The notes under the pieces: generated by a model
What the model saw: the letters and a program-made list of their open reading frames with translations, nothing else
What the model was told of the DNA's origin: nothing
Databases searched by the model: none
Origin: Atriophallophorus winterbourni
Taxonomy: Eukaryota; Platyhelminthes; Trematoda; Plagiorchiida; Microphallidae
NCBI GenBank assembly: GCA_013407085.1
Contig: JACCGJ010014817.1
Coordinates: 1 to 64,000, forward strand
Reading direction: 5' to 3'
DNA length: 64,000 bases
Shown: positions 46,965 to 56,249 of the stretch, in pieces
Layout of the letters: every line of letters starts with the position of its first letter
How positions within the stretch are numbered: the first letter of the stretch is position 1
Translations under genes and position numbers: made by a program

Positions 46965-47884
46965 TCAAAGAAAGATTTTTCCATCGTTTTCTTCTCTCCG
47001 AAATGTTTGGTTAATTGAATTGTATTTTTTTGGAATTAAACAAAACTGTGACCTAACTGAAACGGATGTTTAAGCAAAGATAGAAAGTTTTGTCGAGCAC
47101 TTGTTAGCTGTGTATCGTCAGATTGATTATGATTGGCACAATTTTAGTGTTACCGTTCCTGAACTTAAGCTTCCCAAAAACATTTTCCAACCATATATAA
47201 TTCGCGTAAACCCGGACCTACTTGATCGACATTTGAAAGTTCTAATCGTTAGAATTTCCGACGTAAATAATACAGTCATTTACAGTCATTTACATTATAG
47301 TCATATGGCGTTAGTATTGATCCGGCAACATATTAGATATCATCTTCTGTGAAACTCTTTTCTAGGCCACAACGAAGTCTGAACAGAGGGCGGGAGTTTA
47401 TTCACTCATAATTTCCATCACTTGTAATCCCTTATTCGACTTGATTCAAATTGCCCTTTGTACAAGATCTGCATAACAGGTCACACAAAAATAACCCACA
47501 ACTTGTTTGCTTTAAACTATCAACGAAGTTGCCTATCACTGGCTACACAAACATCACACAGCAGGCGTGCAGCAAACTTTGTAACCAACTTCAAATTGAC
47601 CATGGTTAAGGCAACAAATATAGATATTTGAAAAGATAGAAATTTTAACAAACATGAATCGCGAAATTTTGAGCGAACACATCAAAAACTTATAGGGTTA
47701 AGGAAAATTGAACAATACTTTTTCTCTGTATTAAACCACAATCAATATATGATAATTGTTGTTTCAAACCTTCTATACGTGGTCTTTGTGAGCAAATTGC
47801 TTATGTTTATCTTCATCTGGCCGGGATGACATTGCGTTTGGGACGTCCGCACATCAAATCTAAATATTCCGATTAGAAGCCTAG
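46965..47884. other. Intergenic, nothing recognised
   Basis: AT-rich. One 83-codon ORF (47101-47352) has no recognised family. Confidence 0.4.
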
Positions 47885-48419
47885 TATAGATTCAAGATTC
47901 AAGATTTATGTTTGAAAAAGATATTACCTTTACAATAACCACAGGGTGGAAATATAGGTACAAATGTATAAATAAAATCAAAATCAATGGGACAATGATA
48001 GCTTATTAATAGTTTGGGGCAAAATTCGGATTAGCTCTCATATAATCGTCAAGTTTTGATTTGAATATAGATAAGCTGTTTGAGCTTACCAAATCGGAAG
48101 GTAGAGAATGCCAAGCAAAGCACACACGTACGGAATAAAAATACCTGCGGCAGTTTCGTTTGGAATGTGGTATTTCCAACTTGCAACCATGGCCACGGCT
48201 GTTGCTGGAAGTTCGAAGGTGGAATAATATATCCAGGGGGTGGGAAACAGTAGTTAGTATTTTGTATGCGGTGATGAGATCACCTCGCATTCTCCTTTGT
48301 GCAAGTGTACTCATTTCCAGTTGTCTGAGTCGCCTGGCGAATGACATATTTTCGAGACCAATGACAAGCTCAGAAGCCATATGCGATCCAGGAGTAAGAT
48401 GTCCAGGCTTGTGCGGCAT
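47885..48419 (-). pseudogene. CR1-like ORF2 C-terminal end and 3' UTR
   Basis: This continues the element's ORF2 in another frame. The tail has LVIGLENMSFARRLRQLEM, RRMRGDLITAYKIL and PHSKRNCRRYFYSVRVCF, with stop near 48006. Compared with the nested copy at 1.86-2.47 kb, about ten residues after QAWT are deleted, and this deletion causes the frame change near 48390. The 3' end shows a duplicated TTGAATC at about 47891-47905 (minus sense), a CR1-type terminus. Confidence 0.82.
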
Positions 48420-50877
48420 AATCTAGAACCGGGTGTATATATGTATTCATCATGAGAGGAAAACACCCCGGGGAAAAACGTCCAAATATCCGCCGTAGCA
48501 TGCCGAGCAGCCGAGACGCGCTTTTGTAAACGGTTTCGCATTGTAGACCATTTTTCAAACTGCCGCAAATCCAGACACCTAGGTCCTTTTCTTTTTCAGT
48601 GTACTCCAGGTTAATGTCGCCGAGCTTGTATGGATAGGAAAAGCCAAGGTCACGACCAATCTGAATCATCTTCGACTTTTGCATATTCAATGACAGTTTA
48701 TTTTCAGATGACCAGTTGAACAAAGCACTCAAATCGTTTTGCAGCAAGATACAATCGTCAGCATTTCTGATTTGCCTCCATACTTTTATATCGTCAGCAA
48801 ACAAAACCATCTTACTATCATTTGGTAGTGGTATATCGTTCATATAGACTAGAAACAGTATTGGTCCAAGCACTGAGCTTTGTGGAACTCCGCTAGTGAC
48901 ATCGATGTTCTTCGATAATAGGCCGTCCAGACGAACTCGGATGTGTCTGTTGCTGGGGTAATCTCTTAGCAATTCGTATAGTCTTCCAATAACACCGTGT
49001 TTCTTTAGCTTGTTCAAGAGTAAATTGTGATCAACTCTGTCGAACGCTTTAGAAATATCCAGGTAGCACGCATGAATACAGCCCCCCGCATCTACAATCT
49101 TCGTCCAATCGTCTAAGCTTGTCAGCAAATTTGTTAGACAAGAGCGATTTCTGCGAAATCCATGTTGGGCAACTGCCAAAAGTTGATTCGTTTCCAGATG
49201 TCGCACGATTTCTGCGGTTATTATTCGCTCAAAAACTTTTGATACCGAAGACAGCAAGGTCACCGGCCTGTAATTTTTAACATCAGAACGGCAACCACCT
49301 TTGTAAATGGGTATTATTTGTCCCAGTTTCCAGTCTTGTGGCACTACGCCAGCTTGGAGCAAATTATTAAACATGCAAGATAGAGGTTCAGATAGCTGCG
49401 CATGGCAGGTTTTGAGCAGCTTTGGAGTTATCTCGTCTGGTCCTGGAGATTTCTTTACGTTTAATTTTCGTAAGTACTGCGCTACCACCATCGGAGTAAT
49501 CAATACTTCACTCAAGGTCGGTCGGTCAAGTCGAACGATTGGTTCCTGATCAGGCTCCATGGATTTCGGCGCAAAAACTCCGGCATAAAAGTCTGCTAAC
49601 AGGTCAGCGGTCTGATTTATGGATTCTGTGAAGCCGGACGAAGTTTTCAGGGCAAAGACTCCTGGTTTAATATTTGTTCTATCGTTTACCAGTCTATACA
49701 AGAGCTTCGGATTCTGGTGCATCTGAGTAATCAATTGCGATTGGAACGCTTGTTTATCATCTCGAATTAAGCTGATAACTTTGTTTCTCAGTCGTGTAAA
49801 TTGTGCCCAAGAATCAGCTGTGTTGGTAGCCTTGTGAAACTCCCACGCTACTGCCCTTTGTTTCATCCACTTTTTAGTCCTGCTTCGTAGTAAAAATTTA
49901 TTTCGTTGAGACGTTTTCTTCAAAGCAAACATTGAATGTTCCTCCAATATAGATTTGAGGTGCTGTAAGAGAGATCGCCAATGACTATCCGGATCGGAGT
50001 AATCCAGTTGTGCGAAACTAGTGCTTTGTAACTCGGCACACAGAGCACGGTAGTTCACCATTCTGACGCATTTTGTCCCGTCACTATTGCGTCTAGCGCT
50101 ACAAACGTACTCGAATTCTAGGACAACGTGATCGCTTCGTCCGATCGGCGGTTTATAGATGATAGTTCCTACAGCGGTATGTTTAGATGTAAGTATCAAG
50201 TCCAAGGTAGACGGCCTGTCAGCTCCCATCATACGAGTAAATCCTTTAACGTGGTTATAGAGGGGTGTGTAATCCAAGACTGCTCGAAGTTCGTGTTCAA
50301 ATGTCTCTGGTGGATGATCATCACGGTTATATAGCTGGGGAAGGTTGAAGTCTCCCATTATCAAAATTTGAGTGTTATATCGCGTTGTTACATATTGCAA
50401 AGCAGTAATCAGTTTATTGTTCAGGTCGAGGTTCGCGGTTGGAGAACGGTAAATCACTCCAATAACGCACTGGTCACCAGAAGTAAGAGTTATAGAACAC
50501 CAAAGCGTGTCGGGTATATCCAGATTTTGGTCATTCATAACTCTGCAAATAAATGATTGATTGCAGTAGAGTGCTGCTCCTCCACCATCACTCAAACGAT
50601 CACGTCGAAATAAAGACATGCTTGGTAAAGAGAGTTCTAGATCAGAAAACGAGGTAGTGAACCACGTTTCTGTTATGGCAACTATGTCTGGGTTCGTTTC
50701 ATCACAAATCTCGGAGAGTTCGTGCAGCTTATTGATCAGGCTGTTTGCGTTCGTATAGATGCACTTAATTGTGTTTTTTATGAGTAATGACGGGGTGTAA
50801 GCTGTTTGGTTCAGCAATTTGCTAGAGAGACTTTGTGTGTTTGTATATAAACAATCAATAAAGTTTGTAGTGTTCAT
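48370..50877 (-). CDS. CR1-like ORF2, near intact (endonuclease - reverse transcriptase)
   Basis: This 835-codon frame starts at ATG 50877. The APE-type endonuclease spans about residues 33-250: IKCIYTNANSL, VAITETWF, GVIYRSPTA, MGDFNLPQL and GRSDHVVLEF. RT follows with VKKSPGPDEITPKLLKTC (about residue 470), HGFRRNRSCLTNLL, CYLDISKAFDRVDHN, SGVPQSSVLGPILF and the catalytic FADD at residues 693-696. The frame ends early through a small deletion that moves the last 130 codons into another frame. The N-terminus carries an apparent duplication of the first endonuclease strand. It is the best-preserved autonomous-type element here and a possible reverse transcriptase source for non-autonomous repeats, but it is not proven active. 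Confidence 0.9.
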   Translation of the reverse strand: MNTTNFIDCLYTNTQSLSSKLLNQTAYTPSLLIKNTIKCIYTNANSLINKLHELSEICDETNPDIVAITETWFTTSFSDLELSLPSMSLFRRDRLSDGGGAALYCNQSFICRVMNDQNLDIPDTLWCSITLTSGDQCVIGVIYRSPTANLDLNNKLITALQYVTTRYNTQILIMGDFNLPQLYNRDDHPPETFEHELRAVLDYTPLYNHVKGFTRMMGADRPSTLDLILTSKHTAVGTIIYKPPIGRSDHVVLEFEYVCSARRNSDGTKCVRMVNYRALCAELQSTSFAQLDYSDPDSHWRSLLQHLKSILEEHSMFALKKTSQRNKFLLRSRTKKWMKQRAVAWEFHKATNTADSWAQFTRLRNKVISLIRDDKQAFQSQLITQMHQNPKLLYRLVNDRTNIKPGVFALKTSSGFTESINQTADLLADFYAGVFAPKSMEPDQEPIVRLDRPTLSEVLITPMVVAQYLRKLNVKKSPGPDEITPKLLKTCHAQLSEPLSCMFNNLLQAGVVPQDWKLGQIIPIYKGGCRSDVKNYRPVTLLSSVSKVFERIITAEIVRHLETNQLLAVAQHGFRRNRSCLTNLLTSLDDWTKIVDAGGCIHACYLDISKAFDRVDHNLLLNKLKKHGVIGRLYELLRDYPSNRHIRVRLDGLLSKNIDVTSGVPQSSVLGPILFLVYMNDIPLPNDSKMVLFADDIKVWRQIRNADDCILLQNDLSALFNWSSENKLSLNMQKSKMIQIGRDLGFSYPYKLGDINLEYTEKEKDLGVWICGSLKNGLQCETVYKSASRLLGMLRRIFGRFSPGCFPLMMNTYIHPVLDYAAQAWTSYSWIAYGF

Positions 50878-51424
50878 ATCATGAGAGGTTATTGGGGGTC
50901 CGACTCTGTCAGAGCCGGAATGCTCACGTTTTTTTGAAGTGGCGCATGAGGTTCCAATTGAACTGTGACACTTGGCGTAGGTTGATCAGTACTATCCGTT
51001 TGCTGAATTTCGGTTTCGATCCTGGGCAAGCTTAACTTTACGTTTTAGGGTAGATATCTTCTGTTTGACTTCCATTCGCGTTTGACATTATCGGTCATTT
51101 CGGTTGTCAAAAAGGTTATCTTCAGAGGGCTAGGACCTTGCCTTTATAGTTTGTAGACATCGGCATCCTGAAAGTGCTTACAAGTATGGATGTTTTAACG
51201 CCGATCTTTTCAGCTAAGTATTTCCACTGTTTGTGATCGTGCTCAAACTTTTGAGAAGGATCGTCTGCAGCGTAATCTGGAACACCCAGAAGTACGATAC
51301 TTCTTGGATTATTTTCCTCTCGACATTTCTTTGTCGTCCTTCGCTCCCACCATGGTAGATCCGGAAGGATACGACTTTTAGAATTGGAAACATCTCTAAG
51401 CTTGATAATTTTGAAAATAAACAT
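50878..51424 (-). pseudogene. CR1-like ORF1 remnant
   Basis: The minus-strand frame (ATG 51424) encodes RSIVLLGVPDYAADDPSQ, HKQWKYLAEKIG and FRMPMSTNYKGK, matching ORF1 at 41.5 kb. It stops after the NYKGK block. The rest of ORF1 (PLKIAFL onwards) is deleted before the ORF2 start, leaving about 240 bp of frame-broken sequence. Confidence 0.72.
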
Positions 51425-51435
51425 TTTAATCTCAT

Positions 51436-51815
51436 TTTTTCACCATGCCCACGATAAAGTTATCGACAATCGTTGAAAAATAACTGTGACAGACAAGCAC
51501 AATCTCCAATGTAGAAGTTCGTGTTAGCAGAGAAGGCATTTGGTTCTGCCATATGAACTTCAATGGCCTAGTAAAGACGTAAACCGTTGCATTAAACGGA
51601 TGAAATGAACGCAATTCTAAAATAACTTAAAATAATCGAATGTGCCAATTGATCATCAAAATTAATAAGCTTGCGAATAAAACTGAAAAAATATAGGCTC
51701 TGTAATAAGGCATTCTGGAGTAAAAAAGCGAATGAGAGTTATATTCCAAAAAAGCAACAATAAATCACTTACAAATAATAGGTTGGTTCAGGCAGTTCAC
51801 GATTAATACGTAAAA
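51436..51815. other. Non-coding, possibly CR1 5' region
   Basis: AT-rich, with no conserved ORF, between the CR1 ORF1 remnant and the hammerhead repeat. Confidence 0.35.
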
Positions 51816-51820
51816 CAATG

Positions 51821-52100
51821 CATGTAAATAAATATGTTGGTTCACGGTTATGGGTATAACCCCATTAAACATGTGTTTGGACACATGTGATTGAACAGGT
51901 TGGTCGTATCGGCCACAGTGGCACCCAAGCGCTCTTTGTTTACCATCCCTCCATTGTTTCAAGCGCATACGGATCCCGATCTTACTGTCCGTACCTGATG
52001 AGTGCAAACAGCACGAAACCGGTCGTGGGGTGTGTGATGGAAATCCATGCAAATAAATATTTTGGTTCAAATTGTATTTTGTTTGCGTCTCATGGGTACA
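51821..52100 (+). repeat. Hammerhead repeat, subfamily 1, slightly more than one unit
   Basis: CATGTAAATAAATATGTTGG (51821) and CATGCAAATAAATATTTTGG (52046) are 225 bp apart. This gives the subfamily 1 unit length and shows that the copy extends past one unit. GTTTCAAGCG precedes the core, as TTTCAAGGC does in subfamily 2. Confidence 0.75.
51989..52030 (+). ncRNA. Type I hammerhead ribozyme, consensus-perfect core
   Basis: CTGATGA (51995-52001) is followed by a perfect helix II (GTGC 52002-52005, loop AAACA, GCAC 52011-52014) and GAAA (52015-52018). Helix III bases ACCGGT (52018-52023) come next, with cleavage base C52024 (GTC triplet). Helix I pairs CCGTAC (51989-51994) with GTGGGG (52025-52030), with one mismatch and one wobble. 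All invariant core bases are present. Helix III has no loop, so activity would be expected from paired copies (dimeric hammerheads), as described for short-helix-III hammerheads. Confidence 0.82.
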
Positions 52101-52850
52101 ATTTGTCTAGGCCATTTACGTGAGCGTGTTTGTCTCAGTATGTGGAATGATTGGTTGCTTTATCAGCATTAACGTTAATCGAAGATGATGTCCTCTGAAA
52201 TAAACAGCAACACTACAGTTTAGAAATAGTTAGATAGAGTTAAAGTCTATGAAGACAGCTTAACCGAAGAACCATCTTAAAACGTTTCGAAGATTTATCT
52301 GACAATAACTTTTTTAAAGAAAACTGTAAATATTGTGCAAAAGCGGCATGGTTCGTATATTCAATGTGTATGGTGTGCATTGTGATGGAATTTTCGGCGG
52401 GAATATTATTCGTAAACCGATGAAAAAACGAAAAGTGTTGTTTCCTTATAATTTCCAAGATGCGTTCTTAGGAGATTGAACTCGCGTGAGAAGTAATTTT
52501 GATGCACCGTCTCATTAACATAGTCTTTCATGTGGAATGGGATAAAATGCAGAAAAGCAGTTTAAAAAATCAGCCGAGATAGAGGAGATGGTGAAGTGAG
52601 AGATAAGTTTATGGCTAACGCTCAAAGCGTGAAACGAGAAACTGTGTACTTTAAAAGTATAGAATTGCGATGATGATTAAGCTAAATTTCTAGGTAATAC
52701 ATTGGCAATAAGCTGGCGCTCTGAAAAGTGGAGGTGGATATCAGCTGCTAAAACGCGGAAAGGTTTTAAAAGGAAGGGAGATCGAATTTCTCAATATAGA
52801 AATTCTTTCAATCTAGGATTAACCAGTATATTTTGATGTTTTAGGATATT
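52101..52850. other. Intergenic, nothing recognised
   Basis: AT-rich. No conserved ORF was seen. Confidence 0.4.
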
Positions 52851-52854
52851 TAAA

Positions 52855-53145
52855 TAACCATCCCTGGCATGCGGTTCCTGATCATACTATTGTTACCTGA
52901 TGGGTGTAAACATCACAAAACTGGTTGTGTGCCGTGTGTGCCGTACAAATACGGATTTTTCTTTAATCCATATATCCAGTTAAATATTTATTTATAAATA
53001 GCTGGTGAGTTCAGTAGATTAACTATTTGTGAACTTTCGGCAAAGACCAACACATCATCGAAAATGAGATCAACAAAAATACCCAGTTGCATGCATTTTC
53101 ATCTCGTGTTGTTTGCACTCATCAGACACGGACAGTACACTGAAG
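52855..53145. repeat. Two decayed hammerhead repeats in opposite orientation
   Basis: Plus strand 52870-52935: GTTCCTGATCATACT, then CTGATGG, GTGT, AAACA, TCAC and ACTGGTTGTG. Minus strand about 53095-53145: CTGATGA, GTGC, AAACA, ACAC and a degraded GAAA (GAGA). Both lie in subfamily 1 flanks. Neither has an intact core. Confidence 0.65.
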
Positions 53146-55300
53146 CAGTTCAACAGTTACTGAGCTAATGTGAAGCTGTTTCAAATCTCCATCAATTAGG
53201 CCTAGTGCACTATCTAGCGCACAAACAGAATTTCGGTGATTGTTATGCTTGTAAAAAGACTGCAAACAAGTAATAACTTTGTTTTCCATGATTTTCATAT
53301 GCCATAAAATCTTCTTGTGGGCAGAAATTTAAAGTATTCCCAGCATTTGGCAATGCTGTCAAATATGGAAGAGCGTTTGGTTATTTGAATATTTATTTTT
53401 TGCGTACATGATCTCAATAACGCGGGGGTGCACCTTTCCGAGCAGGATATTGGTCTACTGTAAATTCTATTAACCATCATTAGAAACACCTTACCAGATA
53501 CCAAGGACCCATCAGCTGATAGTTCATGTGTATTTTACTGATGTACATCTCCGTTTTACCATCGAAGTTATAGTCGAATTGATCTGGCAGCTAATATTTC
53601 GCAAAAAGTATTCTGTCCACAAATATACATTGAGGCCAGTCTTATATGCTGTGTCTTAATAAATAGCAAGGAAAGTACATATGATAAATTAACCCTCACA
53701 GTTCTATAATGTAGTGAACGATACTTAGATGGATAATGCTGTCAAGTTTGTCTCGACCACAATAAATTACTCGCATTATATCCAAGCTGCCATTTATAAT
53801 ACATAAACTTTCAGTTTAAACCTCATTTTCCTCGTATTTAGAACTCAAACGACTCGTCAATTTGTCTTCACTACAACGATTTATTTCCTTATCCTGTTCA
53901 TTGGAAGTTTTTCGCTGTAGGGATTCCAATTTGGTGTGCTTTTGACTAGAATATAAATTTATCTCCCATCATAAACGAAATGTTTAGAATAAGTCTAATT
54001 TCTATGCAAAATCGATTAAAGTATCAATTTTTATTACATTTCCTTCAAAACGTTTTTTACAACAAAGTAGCTTGCCTCCATGAGCATTCTTGATTATTTG
54101 AGGAATCAATATGTTGTGGACAAAAAGGGTGAAATATCTTAATTTTTATTCGAAAATATTCGAAATTTCAGTTTACGTTAATGGTTAATAAAAAGAAAAT
54201 ACTAAACACGCTACTGTATCACATTTATATCAACGAGATAAATGAGTTCCAAATTGTTCTATGTCAACATCCCTTCAACAGTGAATTCTTGAGGAGGAAA
54301 GAATTAATGATCACTCATATAGTGATGTTCCAGATGAAAATGTGATATGTTTTGATTGAGTAGTAAGAGAAAGATTTAGATTGGGCTATTTCGTTGTGGA
54401 AAAATTGGGAATTATCAGCGAGATTATTAATAATGAGCCAATCACAGTATGTATTCGAAATCATATAAACAGGCACATCGCATATTACTCAAAAATAGAC
54501 AGTTCCATATATTTTAAAAATATATTTCCGTGTTGACCCAATGATTTCCAAGTGGCCAAAGCTTACCTGCAGCTTAATTGGTACCAACCGGCAGTTTGTC
54601 AATTGGGCGAACCTGTTGTATTAATCGTCACAAAAAATACCAGTACTAAATTTAGAGCTGGACATTGGGAGTAATTACGATTAAGCACCTTTTCTCAAGA
54701 GTGAAGACAGGCTGGGATTTGAACCACGATTCATTCGTGCCTACGTGCTGTAACTATGAAATAATCCGTAAAACTAAATTCTATATTTCTCAACATTGGA
54801 ACTGTGTGCAATGACAATTTTTCCACGCCCTGCATTGCCTAGTTTTGAGACACTGGATAATTTACATTACAGATACAAAAAAGGCTTTCCACAAAATCTA
54901 AGAATGTGCATATCCTTGAAAGGATGAGAAATTTTGGAATTGAAAATTTCTGCTTGCATTACATCAAATATATGTTAGTGATTTGTGTCCGTGTGAGCGT
55001 ACTCACGTCGAGTACAATTAGGTAGTTCTTTTGATTCTGTGAGAATTCCAGTTCCCGTCAGACATATTTGTCATTTTGAATATAATGACGGAGATAAATC
55101 GAAAGAAATTGATTGACGAGACATTCCAAACATTGTGAAGAATAACTGACTGGAATAATCAGTTGTGGTATTTTAAGCATGCGGAGATGAGCAAGTGAGT
55201 GATATACACGATTTCTTTCAAGTCTACGAATGGAGGCTTTTTAAGAGTCAGTGTCAGTTCGTCGCAGAATGCGTCTATCACCTAATAATCAACCAGACGG
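53146..55300. other. Intergenic, nothing recognised
   Basis: AT-rich, with stop-dense frames and no repeat match seen. Confidence 0.4.
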
Positions 55301-55324
55301 ATAACATGGTTAAAATAAAAGTAA

Positions 55325-55620
55325 GTTCGTCGCAAAACTGAACCTAATCTTACTGTCTCCATCTGATTACGGCAAACGGCTAGAAACCGGTTGTAAGTGT
55401 CCTGGAGGTGAGCAACACCATACATTGTTCGATTCGATGCGAATTGATCGCTTGAACAAGGTTGACGTTTTGATTGTGTATTTGAAAACCGGGGTTCATT
55501 GTATGAACCATACAAACAGTGGCATTGAAGTGAACCTTTATTTATCACTTTTGCACTGTTTATAGTCTCACTGTACCTAATCGTATTGTTTCCACCTGAT
55601 GTCGATTTGACCAACATGCT
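55325..55620 (+). repeat. Decayed tandem dimer of the hammerhead repeat (subfamily 2)
   Basis: The core box CTGAT occurs at 55363 (then TACGGCAAACGG and GAAACCGGTTGT) and again at 55596, 233 bp apart. The bases between follow the array unit in order (GAGCAACAC, GTTCATTGTATGAACC, AGTGGCATTGAAGTGAACC, CTGTTTATAGTCTCACTG). Both cores are mutated. Confidence 0.72.
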
Positions 55621-55639
55621 TTAAAATAAATTATTATAA

Positions 55640-55780
55640 ACATAGGCCGATGGTCAAAGTGATGTGTTGCTCACATCCCCCGAAATTAAACTCCACTACC
55701 GATTTCTGGCTGTTTGCCGTCATCGTGGTTCTTTGTACGAACCCTATGCAACAATGGCATTCAAGTATAACCTTGTAGGC
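55640..55780. repeat. Hammerhead repeat fragments joined head to head
   Basis: 55645-55724 is antisense unit DNA with the core (CTACCGATTTCTGGC, TTTGCCGTCATC). From CATC at 55721-55724 it switches to the sense strand of another part of the unit (GTGGTTCTTTGTACGAACC, GGCATTCAAGTATAACC). Confidence 0.7.
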
Positions 55781-55833
55781 CAATGGTAGTCTGTAGTTAG
55801 CATATCTTTTCAATTCCTCAAAAAGGTAACGAA

Positions 55834-56049
55834 ATGATAATTTTTATCTTGAGCGGGCAGCCATTTCGAGCTGAGCATCAAAATATTCCTCGTGTTTTAT
55901 TAAATGGATCAGTGTTTGAAAGATGCATTATCTTCAAATATCTTGGCGTTATGACAGTCTTAACTGGAAATCATGTGACCGCTCAGTTCGAGAAAGTTCG
56001 GCGGCTCTCATTCAATGCACTTCACCTCTGTAATTTCGATTCCACCTAA
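55834..56049 (+). mobile_element. Possible RT C-terminal fragment
   Basis: The 71-codon ORF has IFKYLGVMTVLTGNH after NGSVFERC, a pattern like the post-catalytic KYLG block of non-LTR RTs. It is too short to place. Confidence 0.35.
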
Positions 56050-56249
56050 AATCGTAAAATATTTCCGTTTTTCTTGCACTGGGCCGTTCCTCCTCTACGC
56101 ATTCACTATAATATTTCTCGGTCTCTTGATTCAGCTCATAAAAGGGATTAATGTTATCACAAGTTGGAGCAGTGTATCCGTTGATTTAAATCGACACAAG
56201 ATCGTTGATCGTCATTTTTGTGAATGAAACGGAAATATCATAAACATTT

